Positions 23,289-34,395 of a stretch of 64,000 nucleotides of DNA are shown piece by piece (positions within the stretch are counted from its first letter, which is position 1; each line of letters begins with the position of its first letter). Origin of the DNA: Oscheius sp. JU75 (lineage: Eukaryota; Nematoda; Chromadorea; Rhabditida; Rhabditidae); contig JASJZC010000005.1 in the NCBI GenBank assembly GCA_037178855.1, forward strand, positions 5,022,001-5,086,000. Direction: 5' to 3'. Below the pieces are notes generated by a model. It was not told where the DNA came from. It searched no databases and saw only the letters and a list, made by a program, of their open reading frames with translations. A program made the translations under genes and the position numbers.

Positions 23289-23814
23289 TCAGTCTCGGGT
23301 TAAATCTGTTTCAACAAGAATGAGTGCAATTTTTATTGGTTCTTTGTGATTTCTCAGTCCTCCTTCGCAGTGCACTTCTCGGTCGAATTGACGGACATCT
23401 GAGTTCCTTTCGTAGCCGACGTAGTCTTTCTTCTCGTCGTGAGAACTGCTTCGATGGCCAGCCATTAGTATCATCAGAACTCCGTAGGCTCTGCTTGACA
23501 GAAGGTCCAGAATGTCCCGTTGCTTCTTTGCTGTTTTCCTGTTATGCAGCTGAGTCGATGCTCCTCGGAACAGGCTGCTTCGTGGAGGGCGAACCCATGG
23601 CCTTCTTTGTCTTTTTCGAGCCATAGAGGATCAGAAAATGGTATGGCATCGGTAGAAAGAAGGCGGCGACATCATCTCCCCAGCTGGAAGACAATTTGAT
23701 TCCTATATATCGCTCTCGTTTCATGAAACTCAGTGATAATAAAACCTGGAAGCACTTTCGATAACAGGATGTTCTTTGCAATGGCATCACCCTTCTACTG
23801 AAACTAGTTTGCAA
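23289..23814 (-). other. Possible small minus-strand gene, unresolved
   Basis: Two overlapping open frames on the minus strand (111 codons at 23624-23289 and 90 codons at 23814-23542) fill the WNK-mARC gap. The second has a hydrophobic WGDDVAAFFLPMPYHFLILY span then a basic tail, and follows a cttccag acceptor-like site. An AATAAA lies on the minus strand near 23.33 kb. No family is recognised, and chance open frames are as likely. Confidence 0.2.
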
Positions 23815-23925
23815 GATAAAAATCGATCGACCACCGCTTCTACTGCAACCTCGGTTTACAAGATCAGTTCGATAGAGGTCACTTAGCTTGCCTTTTTCTT
23901 TCTGTTCTTATCAGTTTGCTCAGCC

Positions 23926-25248
23926 ATGAACAAAGACGAGGTCAAGATTCTTTTTGGCTGTGTTGGAGCCTCGTTTGCTGCTTTCTTGGTCAGTTTTCTC
24001 CTTACTTTACCGCCAGATAGTTTCAGACATACAAGCAAGTGAAGAAATGGCTCGGCTCACGGAAGGACGAATTTATACCCGTAGGAGTGATCAAACATTT
24101 GTACATTTATCCGGCCAAATCCTGCAAGCCGAAAGAGGTTATCTTATTTGTTGCATCTGAACCAAAAGAATTTCAGGTGTTCTCTTTCTATTGTGGACCG
24201 AAGGGACCACAGTGCGGTGAAATCAAAGATCGCCATTTCCAAGTCATAGACGGTAAAAATGGGGTCTTTTGGACTGCCCGACAGAAGCCACAAATGGTAA
24301 CCCCGTTCTCGGAACAGACCCTATACTAAAGCTAGGTTCTTATTGATGTCACAGTAGAGAGTGGTCACCTGCGTGTGACTCTACCCGACGGCCGGACAGA
24401 CTCCATCAGTGTAGAGGACATCAGAAAGAAAAATGACGTCCGGAAGACGACGTGAGGGTTTCTGATACACTTGTATATCGGATAGACAGGTTGCACGGAA
24501 AGTTGAGGACGGACGGTTACGATTGTGGCGACGGTATATCTGCCTTGCTGAGTGACTTTCTCGGGGAGTCCGACACTCGCATGGTCATGTACTCTGATGA
24601 ACTCTTTACGGAAAGAGTGTGCAAGCCAGAAGAATCTTGGTGGATGAATAATTCAGTTCCCAAAAGAGTCGACAACGTAGCCTACCAGGATTTGGCTCCT
24701 TACGTAAGCACAATATCCTTTCATACGATAAAATTCCAGATGATCCAAACAGAAGGCTCTCTCCGAGACTTGAACTCCAGACTAGAAGAGGATGTGGGAC
24801 GCTGTCTAACTCTAAATCAAACCAGTTGTTCAGGTGGGACAGCTGAATTTCCGTCCGTGCATTGTGGTGGACAAGTGCGAAGCCTGGAGTGAGGATATCT
24901 GGTCTGATTTGAGAATCGGAGATGTGGAGTTGCAGTGCTTCAAACCCTGTACTCGGTACATCATAGTCTCTGTTCTATACTGAAAGATACTTTAGTTGTG
25001 TACTAACTACTGTTAATCCTAAAAGTGGGCAGAAGGATCCAGGAATGCAGCCCTTGAAGAAACTTCGTGAGTTCCGACTTGCTCCCGAAGGACCAATGCG
25101 CAAAGACTTCAAAGATATGCCCATTTTTGGTGTAAACGCAGGTCTGACCAAGAGAGTAGGTAGTCAAATGTCTCTTTTATGGAATTTTTAGGGGTACATC
25201 CACGAGGGTCAGGTCGTCTACGCTCGCTACAAGCCTTCCGTCTGGTGA
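23926..25248 (+). CDS. MOSC-domain protein, mARC-like (copy B)
   Basis: Nine exons with introns of 38-42 nt give one frame from ATG 23926 to TGA 25246-25248. The short N-terminal anchor ILFGCVGASFAAFL is followed by FIPVGVIKHLYIYPAKSCKP (MOSC_N barrel start). The MOSC core is FRPCIVVDKCEAWSEDIWSD, GDVELQCFKPCTRC and LTTVNPKSG, and the end is YIHEGQVVYARYKPSVW. The Cys of PCTRC, again made at a splice junction, is the cofactor ligand of mARC proteins. It is likely a mitochondrial outer-membrane molybdoenzyme. It is followed 122 bp later by copy C on the same strand, close enough for a nematode operon, although both start with their own anchor exon. Confidence 0.9.
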
Positions 25249-25370
25249 ACTGTGATAAGATCATTCCACTATCTTTTTCAATGAAGCGCTAAAATGATGA
25301 TAACACGTGGTTTCTAGTCCAATATATTAATGATTTTCTCCGACAATCGAGTCGTTCTATCTAGTCTCAA

Positions 25371-26662
25371 ATGTTCAATTATCGTCAAGAGTGGCCGGCT
25401 CTTCTTGGTTCTCTCGGTCTCGGTTTCTTGACCTATCACGTGTGTTTACCAATATTGTTAGTCTCTTTATCTGTTCCTATAGTTGGTCAAACATTTGAAG
25501 TCTTACTTCGACCATGCCAAAAAGCATGATCTTGTGCCAATTGGAGTGGTCCAGTCACTGTACATTTTCCCTCTGAAGTCCGGTAAAGGCCACAAGGTAA
25601 TAGAGCGAAAACTTCAAATAGTAGCCAGTTTAGGTCTTCTCATTTTTCTGTGATTCACGAGGACCGAAGATTGGAGAGCTGAAAGACCGCGAGTTTCAGC
25701 TGGTCGACGGACTGACCGGAAACTTTTATTCTGCCCGGCAGAAGCCACAAATTGTAATCTTTCAAGGCTACCAAAACTAAAATCTTTTTTAAAGGTATTG
25801 ATAGAAACGGATGTGAGAAACAACCATCTACATGTCAAAATACCTGGACATGTGGAAGTCGTCATCGATTTAGGGAAAGTGGGGAACAAGAACATTCGTC
25901 GTACATTGTAGGCAACTTGAATTAGTTCCAATTTCTTTCAGTTACAAAGGATTGAACGTCGACACTCTTGATTGTGGAGAGGAAGTTTCGAAGACACTGT
26001 CCCTCTTTCTCGAAGAATCTGACGTCCGTATGGTAATGTACGATGAGAATTTATTCAATGAGCGCGTTGTCCAATCGCATCCCCACTGGTGGAATAACAA
26101 TAGAGTTCCAGAAAGACGAGACAAGGTTAGGTTGTAGACTTTAAAGACAAGTCTCTCTCAGGTAACCTTCCATGACTTCGCTCCCTATTTGATTCACACT
26201 GAGTCCTCTTTGAAAGATCTCAATTCTCGTCTTGTGGATCCTATCGAGCAAGAACAGATGAGACCGGTGATTGTGGTGGATAAGTGTCCTGCGTATGACG
26301 AGGACAAGTGGAGTGAGCTACAGATAGGAGACGTCAAACTCCAAATGTATCTTCCTTGCTATCGGTATCTAGCTGAAAACTATTAGAAACTCCCGTTTTA
26401 GATGTATACTGACAACAATTGACCCAAAATGTGGGCAGAAACACATCGATTCGGAACCTTTGAAAACGATGCGATCCTACAGACTGACCTCTGGAAACAT
26501 GCGCCAGCAGTTCAAAGAATCTCCTATTTTCGGTGTTTGTGCTGGACTGCTGGACAACAAATCAGTATGTTGACCTTCGACAATATAAGAGTTTAAGTTT
26601 AGGGCGGATACATTCACGAGGGACAGACAGTTTACGCACGCTACAAGCCTTCTGCCTTCTAA
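25371..26662 (+). CDS. MOSC-domain protein, mARC-like (copy C)
   Basis: From ATG 25371 (after a ctatctag site that could accept a spliced leader) eight exons run to TAA 26660-26662. The layout matches copies A and B: anchor ALLGSLGLGFLTYH, barrel start PIGVVQSLYIFPLKSGKG, MOSC core RPVIVVDKCPAYDEDKW and LPCYRC, LTTIDPKCG, PIFGVCAGL, and end YIHEGQTVYARYKPSAF. Intron positions are shared with copy B, including the one that splits the codon before the catalytic Cys. The protein is closest to copy A in the core (DKCPAYDEDxW). Duplication within the family is clear; which copy is oldest is not. Confidence 0.9.
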
Positions 26663-26816
26663 AACGTTGCCTCCATTGGACAGTTTCGAAAATTGAAGTA
26701 CAAGTCTTCCGAAAAACAGTGTATGATTCAACGCAACAAATTAACGATCAACTAGGGCGGCTCTTCTTTCGGTTCCTTGTTAGGAGGCAGTGGAGCAGAA
26801 TCTGCAGTTCGTTTTA

Positions 26817-28995
26817 TTAGGAAACGAAAAAAAGCGACTGACTATTGCTGTTGAGTACTTTTTTCATCAGCTCGCGATAGTCCTCAGTGATTTGATTTAA
26901 CTGCTTTTCGAGTCTGTCGCGGTCGAGTATGACAATGGCCAGTTCGTTGGTCTTGTTCCTCAGAAGCTGCTCCGTGTCCGAGCTGATTTGTGGCTTCGCC
27001 TCTCGCGTGGATTCCAGGGCTTCCAAACGGAGCTTGAGCTTGTCCAGTTCTTCCTTCTGCTTGTGGATTATAGTCGTTTTCTCATCGTCCGAAGTCTTCT
27101 TTTTCTCTTTAAGCAGACTGTTGACAAGCTTGAGGTCCTCTTCTTGCTTCTTCAGCTCGGATTTGATCATTACAAGATCACTCTCAAGAGCAATTTTCTT
27201 CTTTTCGAAGCTTTCACCAGTGTTTTGTATCTGCTCCTCCAGATTTTTGATGGTATTTTCACGTTCAGTAAGGAGATCTTGTAGACGAAGTTTCGATTCG
27301 TGCTCTTCGATCATGGTCTTCTTTGCGGAGAGAAGAGAAGTGATTGAGTCATCAAGGTATTTGCATATGTCCTCTTCCGATTTAGCTTTTGAGGTGGTAA
27401 TGTTCTACAAACAAGGTATGTTGAAGCGAGCCTAAGGCGGTTACGCATTATCTCCATGGAAGTACGTAGCGCTCCGATTAAAAATCAAAAACGGCAGGAA
27501 TTCGACTCCCCTATGAGCTGATCTTTTTGCCCTTTGACCAAGTACTCGAAACTACCCTCAGAAAAAAGTTTATTGCACCAGTTGTTGGTTGCAGAATTAT
27601 CATTTTTGACAGCTATCCTTTCCTGCGCGTATTTTTATTTTTAACTCAAACTGGGTAGCGCCTTAGGCTTACTTTAAAAAGAGAGGAAACACACCTGATC
27701 CTGGGCAGGAGAATTCGAGATCTTGATTCGCGGCAACTTCACCCTCGGTTCGAACTCAGTATCGGAAGGACCTCGAACCGTACATTCAACATTATTCAAT
27801 AACAAGATGTTACTTCTTTTGGGGGTGAATGCTTCTGTGGTGAGCCTCGGGACAGAGGAAGCTCTTCTGAACGTATAAATGTGCAACACAGTCTTGTTCA
27901 TGTGGCGTTTCTCTTTTTTGTCCATTTTTACACCTAAAATGATAAAATCAGTTAACAAGTATTGTTTACCATGATTCGCGATACTTGAAATTGCCTTGGT
28001 GCAAATGATGCGTGACGTTTTCTTCACTTTGGTCGCGACAAAATCAGCGAGTTCGTTTTCGGTGTCCTTGTCTATGGTAGTGTTGTTTACGAAGAACACC
28101 GTGGACTCCTTGATGTAATCGTCGTTGTAGATTTCATATCCAGGACCGTGCAGTTCGAAAGGGCTCTCAGTTTTGCCGAAATACCTCATTAGCCTAAAAT
28201 TTTACCTTTGTTACGTAGTTGAAAACAGATACTTTTCAAATTGGGCAACAGTTTCAACAGCAGGGATAGGATCAACTACAATTCCGTTGATGCGTTTTAC
28301 ATCGACAATTCCAGCCAAGTATAGGGCAGAGAAATCCGAGTGCGCACCTAGTATGCTGACCACGTCCTGATGATAAAGTACTTCGGGAAGAACACTGAGA
28401 ATGTAGGCTATTTCATTGATATTCTTCGGAGATAAACTAGGGCTGAAACGGGTCGAGTACTAGAAAGAAAAGTGCTCACCTGAAGATGGTTTCGCAGACA
28501 AGTTTCATGAGCTCTTCATCACAACGACTTCTACGCCAAAGATTACCATTTGATCTGGTCGAACTCGGTGTTCCAGCTGGCGACTCAATCGAGGGTCCCA
28601 TCATCAAGTCACAGGCGCTGTTGAATAACTTGACTGCTTTCACGAACTCGTTGCGCCAGTTAGGATCAGATAAACTGTTTTCATTCATGACGGGCAGCAT
28701 GAATGTCATCTTCTCGCCTTTTTCGTCAGCCATATTGTCAAGACGATGTCCAATTAAGATGGGCTTGGTCAACAGGTACCTTAAAACAATAGATCATACA
28801 TATACAAAGTTGGTTAACTTGATAATTTTGATCCATACTGGAGCCCATTTCTTTGCGTCCTGATCCCAACACATGGTCAAAACTTCTTTAGAGAATGGAC
28901 TCTTCTAAACCAGGAAACTGGCTGGAAAAAATGTGACAAACCAGCGTAATATCCGAAGTTCTCAAAGGGCAGGGAACAATTTCGACATTATCCAT
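26817..28995 (-). CDS. DOT1-like protein with degenerate SAM site and C-terminal coiled coil
   Basis: Starts MDNVEIVPCPLRTSD at 28995. The N-terminal part (VKAVKLFNSACDLMMG) fits the helical lead-in of DOT1. The exon starting near 28442 then has VVSILGAHSDFSALYLAGIV where DOT1 enzymes have the glycine-rich DLGSGVGQ motif I. The next exon has DYIKESTVFFVNNTTIDKDT and VKKTSRIICTKAI, matching the DOT1 ASVVFVNNF and GARIVSSK segments. A 290-nt intron at 27405-27694 carries a repeat element. The last exon encodes about 190 residues of coiled coil (ENTIKNLEEQIQNTGESFEK). DOT1 methylates H3K79; C. elegans has several dot-1 paralogues, some diverged. Loss of motif I suggests no methyltransferase activity. 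Stop at 26817-26819. Confidence 0.7.
27429..27669. mobile_element. MITE/SINE-like element inside DOT1-like intron
   Basis: A 241-bp insert is bounded by the inverted 11-mer AGCCTAAGGCG (27429-27439) and its complement (27659-27669). Inside, TTCGACTCC (27501-27509) matches the core of a tRNA-type B box. Removing the insert leaves 49 nt of intron, the normal size here. I see no target-site duplication. Confidence 0.45.
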
Positions 28996-29378
28996 GGCAT
29001 AAATCTAGAATATAGAGCTACAATGCAAAAGAGGTTCTGAATAGAAATGTAGCGATTGTCTATCTGGTTCATTAATTTTTTTTGGTACAAACGTTTATGA
29101 GTGAGATTCTAGCGAGACATGGAAAAAGAAGTTAGCCGAAAAGTGAAAAATTTAGAAGGAAGGAGCAGAATCACAATCTTTCAAATGTTTGAATCCGAGC
29201 GCAAACTGCTAGGATTACGATACTAGCTAACCCGTACCAAATTTGGAATTCGACTGCTCTCACCTCCTGATCCGTCCCTTTCCAAGCAGTTCGTCTTGTC
29301 AAAAAAGTGCGAAGAATATTTCTAGCGAGCTTTATTCCTCCCAAGACATTAGTGAACAAGTGGCGTGGTTTGAGATCT

Positions 29379-30690
29379 CTAGATTGCGTTGGAGCTTTTT
29401 TTCATCTCGTTGGCTTCGTTCCGCTTCCTCGTCAAGTAGGCGATCGGAGACTCCAAAGCTGGCATTTCGACAACCTTCTTGCGCTGTCCATTCGCCTCGA
29501 CCAGAACAGTTTGACGCCTTCCCTTCTCCTGCACAGCTTTCGGGGTATCATAGATAATCTAAATGGTTGGGAAGTATAGGATATTTGAAGACTAAAAGTA
29601 CCGATCGAGAAGTGGTGATCGTCTGTCCGTAAACAACAGGCTCGCCTTCCTTGTCCACAAAAACGGCATTGATCGTTCTCTTGGTCACCTTTCCTCGGAG
29701 AGACGATCGATCTTCCAAAATGATCATCTGTCTCTTGTTTCCTTTTACCTTCTTCCTTCGTGACGGTTCATTGGTGATCTGGGACTCGAGGATAGCATGG
29801 GCCTTGTCTTTCAATTTCAGTTGGTCAATGCTACCCTCGTAGTAGAATACCATGAGCTAAAATAACTTCCGGTGATTGAAAAGAGCGTTAATCTTACAAT
29901 AGAGAGAATGAACATGAGAGTGTGAAGGAGGATACTGGCAAGTCCGAGGTAGCCAACTTCGAAGTCGGCCTTGAGAGGCCACTGCCAAAAGCACGTGTCT
30001 TCCTCGTCCCAGCAGTCGAGTTTGAAAGTATGACGGCGAATTTGCCCCAAAATAATGAATACAGAGTAGACGACGGTACTGATGTGGCCACTGATCAGAA
30101 TAATACGGAAGCAGGTGTTCGGATTGCAGACGATGATCGAGACCACGATTGTAAGCACAACCTGAATCGGATAGTTGGAAGAGAGAGGGGTGAACAAATC
30201 TCTATAACACTTTGAAGCGAATAGTAGAACCAGTAGCTGTGCTGGTTTTCTAGAACATAGAGACAGACGACGACGGCGAAGATACTGATGGAGAGACAGA
30301 GCTGCAGAACGAGGTTCATAATCTGGAGACATACGAGAGTTCCCTGACGTCTCTTGGCCCGTTCCATTACCACCTTTATCACTTGCTTGTTCTCCTCCGT
30401 GGTGCTTTTCCAAGGGACACGACAACGGCGTTTGACACTGTATAACATTTAGACGGTTGAGAGGAGACACTTACCCAGAGGAATTATTGGACGTATGGGA
30501 ACGACTCTTCGATGACCTGTGACACTTCGATCCACGAGAACTCGAACGAGGACGACGACTCGATGACCTCTTTCTATCGGTAGAGCTCTTTCTGCTACCG
30601 CGCCTTGAGTCTCTGATCTCCCTCTCTTTCATTGAGCGCGAAGACTGGAAACAGACCATTATCAAGAGGAGAAAGGAAGTCGCTTACCAT
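29379..30690 (-). CDS. Four-transmembrane protein with RS-rich N-terminus
   Basis: The first coding exon is only the ATG at 30690-30688, followed by a gtaagc donor. The next exon gives an Arg/Ser-rich stretch (SRKSSTDRKRSSSRR) of about 60 residues. Four hydrophobic spans follow: IMNLVLQLCLSISIFAVVVC, VVLTIVVSIIVC, ILISGHISTVVYSVFIILG, and the pair-closing ASILLHTLMFILSI, then LMVFYYEGS. The C-terminal tail is basic and contains KGNKRQMIILEDR. The second loop has two Cys (LDCWDEEDTC). It ends at TAG 29381-29379, and a minus-strand AATAAA lies near 29.33 kb. No family is recognised; the layout is that of a tetraspan membrane protein with both ends in the cytosol. Confidence 0.7.
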
Positions 30691-31009
30691 GTTCGAAAGA
30701 GAAAGCTCGCCCAAGTGGCTCTTTCAAAGCGACAAACTTCATAGTAAGGTAATTATGTAAACTTTTTTTTCAACTGCATCGAAGTGAGTAATCATCAAGA
30801 AAGCGAGAAGCCTATAGTTTGAGACTAAAGAAATACTTGCGTGAATTGGTTCACCGTCTATTTTTCTGCCAAAGTTCGCAAATGAGGAGCATGTTTGTGC
30901 CCACCTTTTGTTTAGTTTATTCTGGCATCCATTGTATCCGTTCTGTATACTCACCTGTTCAATTCTTTTACGCCCCTTCCTATTTGATTTTACCCCACAT
31001 TTGCACGAG

Positions 31010-32668
31010 ATGATGCATCCCCTGATCTGTCTTCTCCTGGTGAACGGAGTCTCTTCGTCTCTCTTCCAATTCCTTCCAAGATTCTCGACCCAATCTCCTA
31101 CTACTGCTGCACCGCATAATGCAACATGCCTCGGACTAACATTCACGGGTAAGTTTATTACGGGAAAATGGATGGTGGGATTGGGAGAACTGGAAGCGCT
31201 GATCCCATCGGACCTTCTCGGTACATCTGTCTGATTGATGTTGTCAACTGTTTCTTCCACTTGGTCCTGAGTTACACACTATTAGTTTTTGAAAAAAAAG
31301 GACCATACCGTCTGTTTTGAAACCATGTCTTTATTTGATTTTCTGTCAGTCCAAGCGTCTTGGAGAGATGAACACGTTTCTTGACAGACAAGTACTTGTC
31401 TTCCTGTGCACGGGGTTACTTTTTCAAGAGATCACTCACCTGGAATTCCTGTTCAAGGCGTTCCAATTGCCGAGCAGAGTAAGCTTGGCGTGGTTTGCGA
31501 TCAGAGACTGGCTTTCGGGCCTTGCGATAATCATGTTTCCGACCTATTGTCTTTTCTTTCTCTAAAAAAATGAGAACTTGCCTCCCACGCCAAGTAGCAT
31601 CTGTAGTTCCATCAAAGTGGGCGTCTTCAACTCATTAGCAATAGCATATAGTGCCAACTGACCTCCAGAAAGTCCTCCAATACAGGACAACTCCACATTC
31701 CCTATTGATAAAGTCATTCAAATGTTTTGTTTGATCTTACCGTGAGAACTCTCTGTCTTTCCATTGTCGTTCTCCTGCGCTGTGCTTGGCGAAGTGTCTA
31801 ACAGACGATTGAGAAGATCAGGTGTTTTTTCGAGAAGAGAAGCGATGTTGAAAGCCATCGAGATAAGTAATAAGGCGGTCCCGTATCAGTCTTTCCTACC
31901 GTGGGAATAATCTCTCCCTTTACCAACATTCCCTTTCTCGGCCACTAATTGCTGGACAAATAACCTCTCTTTATCCCATGCAGGTAATGTCGGTATCCGG
32001 TAGCTGTTCCCACGTTCCACGGCTTGACTCCGACCGAATGAAATCTCATAGGGGACAAACGATATTCAGACTGCTTCGAAGGTACTTGTGCTGTAGGTTA
32101 CAGTTGCCTCAATAACAGATGCTGTGCAGACGAGGACGTCAGTAGACCTCCGGGTAAGAGTTGTTACATATCCTTTCCAATATAACCTCAGCTACTGCTG
32201 ACTGTTACGATGCACTCCCCAGTGCCCAGTGCCGCAGCATCAACTGTCGAGCCGTCGGTATTCAAGAATTCGCTCAAGCCAACTGCGCCTTAACATGTCG
32301 TCTTTGCAATAACGGCGCTACTGTTGCTCCACGTAACTAGACTAGTTTCCGATCAAACGGGTTTTATCAATAGGCTACAGATGTGTGGACATCCTGGATG
32401 ACTGTCAAAACCGTACGAATACGGGAATGTGTGCTGTGGCTCCGTTCCAAGATATGATGGCTGTTTACTGTCCTCGCTCGTGTGACATGTGTCTCTATTC
32501 CAATCCAACTACTTCTTGTGGAAACTTGATTGCCAGGTATGAGTTTTTCGAGTACTTCAAGACAGTTTCAGTTGCGACAAACTCGGTAAGGATTTTTGTA
32601 CATCGGACAAGACTTCGGCTTTCCAACTGAGAGCTGGATGTGGTCAGTACTGCAACCAATGTCAGTGA
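31010..32668 (+). CDS. Secreted ShKT-domain protein with EB-like module
   Basis: The signal peptide [14 protein letters not shown] is in exon 1 (31010-31148). After a 921-nt intron the reading frame resumes in phase at 32070 with [18 protein letters not shown], the Cys pattern of an EB module. Three ShKT domains follow: [15 protein letters not shown] to [21 protein letters not shown] to CDMC, and [13 protein letters not shown] to CNQC. ShKT domains are six-Cys folds widespread in nematode secreted proteins. TGA is at 32666-32668. The long first intron holds a whole homeobox gene on the other strand. The function is unknown; cuticle, innate-immune or surface roles are typical of such proteins. 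Confidence 0.85.
31158..31858 (-). CDS. NK/BarH-type homeobox transcription factor, nested gene
   Basis: Starts [11 protein letters not shown] at 31858, where FNIASLL is an eh1 (Groucho co-repressor) motif. The homeodomain starts [20 protein letters not shown] and continues [19 protein letters not shown], then [19 protein letters not shown]. Gln50 and the KTWFQNRR helix are typical of ANTP-class NK/BarH factors. A 26-residue tail ends at TAA 31158-31160. Five exons fit in phase. The intron before the homeodomain has a GC donor (GGAG|gcaagt), a legitimate GC-AG type. The gene lies entirely in intron 1 of the ShKT gene, opposite strand. Its stop overlaps a minus-strand AATAAA, so its mRNA end probably reaches into ShKT exon 1. 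The paralogue group (ceh-19, BarH or another NK) is undecided. Confidence 0.85.
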
Positions 32669-32696
32669 TCACAAATTAAAGAATACATTCCTGTTT

Positions 32697-34092
32697 TTAT
32701 TGTCTAATGTATTTCAAGGGAGGCGGGCCATTGAACACTCTCCGCAACTCGTTGAAATGCTCCTCGGTGTTCATCGAGAAACCTTTCGGCGTCGTCGCCT
32801 TCTTTTTGTCCATTTTGTCCAGACGATACGATACCAGCATCGGTAGCACCATACCGTAAATGAAAGGCTAAAAAAGTTTTTGAATGACACAGGCAGAACC
32901 CACTTGACTGCAGACTTCAGTCCAAATGAATCTCTTCAAGTAGTCTTCTTGGTAGAACTGAAATAAACATAGAACAAAAGAGAGAAGCAGCTCTTTACCC
33001 AGGGATACATGGCTAAGAGAACGACGACTGATATATTGAGAAAAAAATGGAGGATGAAGCAGGGAAACAACAGAATGATGAGTTGTTTGTTCTCGTAGAC
33101 CCAAAGAAGGTAGTTGTAAAAAACCTTTCAAAATGAAAGTACCTGGTATTTTGTTCCTAACACCCCCGCCACGTCATTAATAGCTCTCCGTTTCAACATA
33201 TAGTTCCAAAGATACGCGATGACAAAAATGACCCCGGTAGAGAACTCGATAACCATTTCCGCGTAGAGAGAAATCTAAACAAACATGTCTATTTCCACTT
33301 CTCGTACGAGACAGTATCTCTTTTCAAATGAATTATTTCCGCGTGAGTCTGGGCAACGAAAATTGATCACGACAACTCACTTGAAACAAATTGCCATTTC
33401 CCGGGAAAATGACATCATAGGTGGCAGTGAGAGTAGAGAAATCCAATCCGGGCAGCATAAAACCATACTTACAGCCAGCTGCCAACAAAATCTGAACTGA
33501 TAGTATCAATCAGGAGGAAGGGGATAACAAACTGAGAGAATTCCTAGAACTATTCCAAGAGTATTGCTATTGCATTGCTCATATGTTCCCGGCTGAAACA
33601 AGCTTTGTTAAATAGTTTTGAAAGAAACCTTGATAGTAGCATAGGCTCTTTCCAAAGCAAACGCTAGCATACTGGTTTCTTGCGCCACAATAGCCCAAAT
33701 GGTCGCCATCTTAGTTCCCATACAGAATCCGATGGTTAAGAGTCGATCACATGGGTTAGACACAGGACGCCAGAGTCTGAATGCCAACATATCAAATGGT
33801 TTTCTTGGGTCGAGTACCTAACAAAATCGAAGCAGAACACACAAATGTTCATAGCTGAAATTGAGAAAACCCAAAAAATGTGTAGAGAGTATAGAATTCG
33901 TGCATTGGGATGAGTTATCCATTTGATGCCCTAAACTGTTATTTTTCTTTTCAAAGCTAACAGAGGAACCTTTTTGAAGACCAAGTAAAGAGTGGAAGCG
34001 GCAGCACACATTGACAGAAAACTTTTAGCAAGAAGGATACTTTTGGCAGCCGGAGATTCAGCAATAACCTTCACCTGATCACAGGGATTCAT
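32697..34092 (-). CDS. Nematode serpentine chemoreceptor, Sra superfamily (srab/sra-like)
   Basis: Starts MNPCDQVKVIAESPAAKS, the usual short N-terminus with Cys, directly after a tttcag site. Family landmarks are HPNARILYSLHIFWVFSIS (TM2), RPVSNPCDRLLTIGFC (start of TM3), ALERAYATIKPGTYEQC after TM3, and LGTKYQNKQLIILLFP before TM6, matching the RYQ-x-EN-type motif. Seven spans are countable. The C-terminal tail is KYIRQ. The stop (TAA 32697-32699) is embedded in an AATAAA and lies 28 bp from the stop of the convergent ShKT gene. It is probably a chemosensory GPCR; the ligand is unknown. Confidence 0.8.
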
Positions 34093-34395
34093 CTGAAAGT
34101 AGTTTGAATGAATAAAGGACAAAATATGAGAGGCTGATTGGACACGTGAAGTACTTGGGAGCGGATAGCCAACGTGATTGGCGCAGTTTTTAATGTGACT
34201 GACTGTTTAGGAGAAAAAACGGCCAAAACACTCTGTTTGGTACGTAATTGAGAGGCATAATGGTTGATATCCGAGAGCGATCAAGGAAACTTTTACTCGT
34301 GGGATGCTATAAACAGGATGGTCTGATAGGAAACAGACGCAATTAAATTGAGTGTTTATGACCAACAACGTGATAATCGAGTCAGTTAGCTATGG

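Noticed and set aside
30739..31260. 173-codon minus-strand open frame
   Set aside because: It runs antisense to ShKT exon 1 and through the tail of the homeobox gene in the wrong frame, with no family similarity. The homeobox frame explains the strand better.
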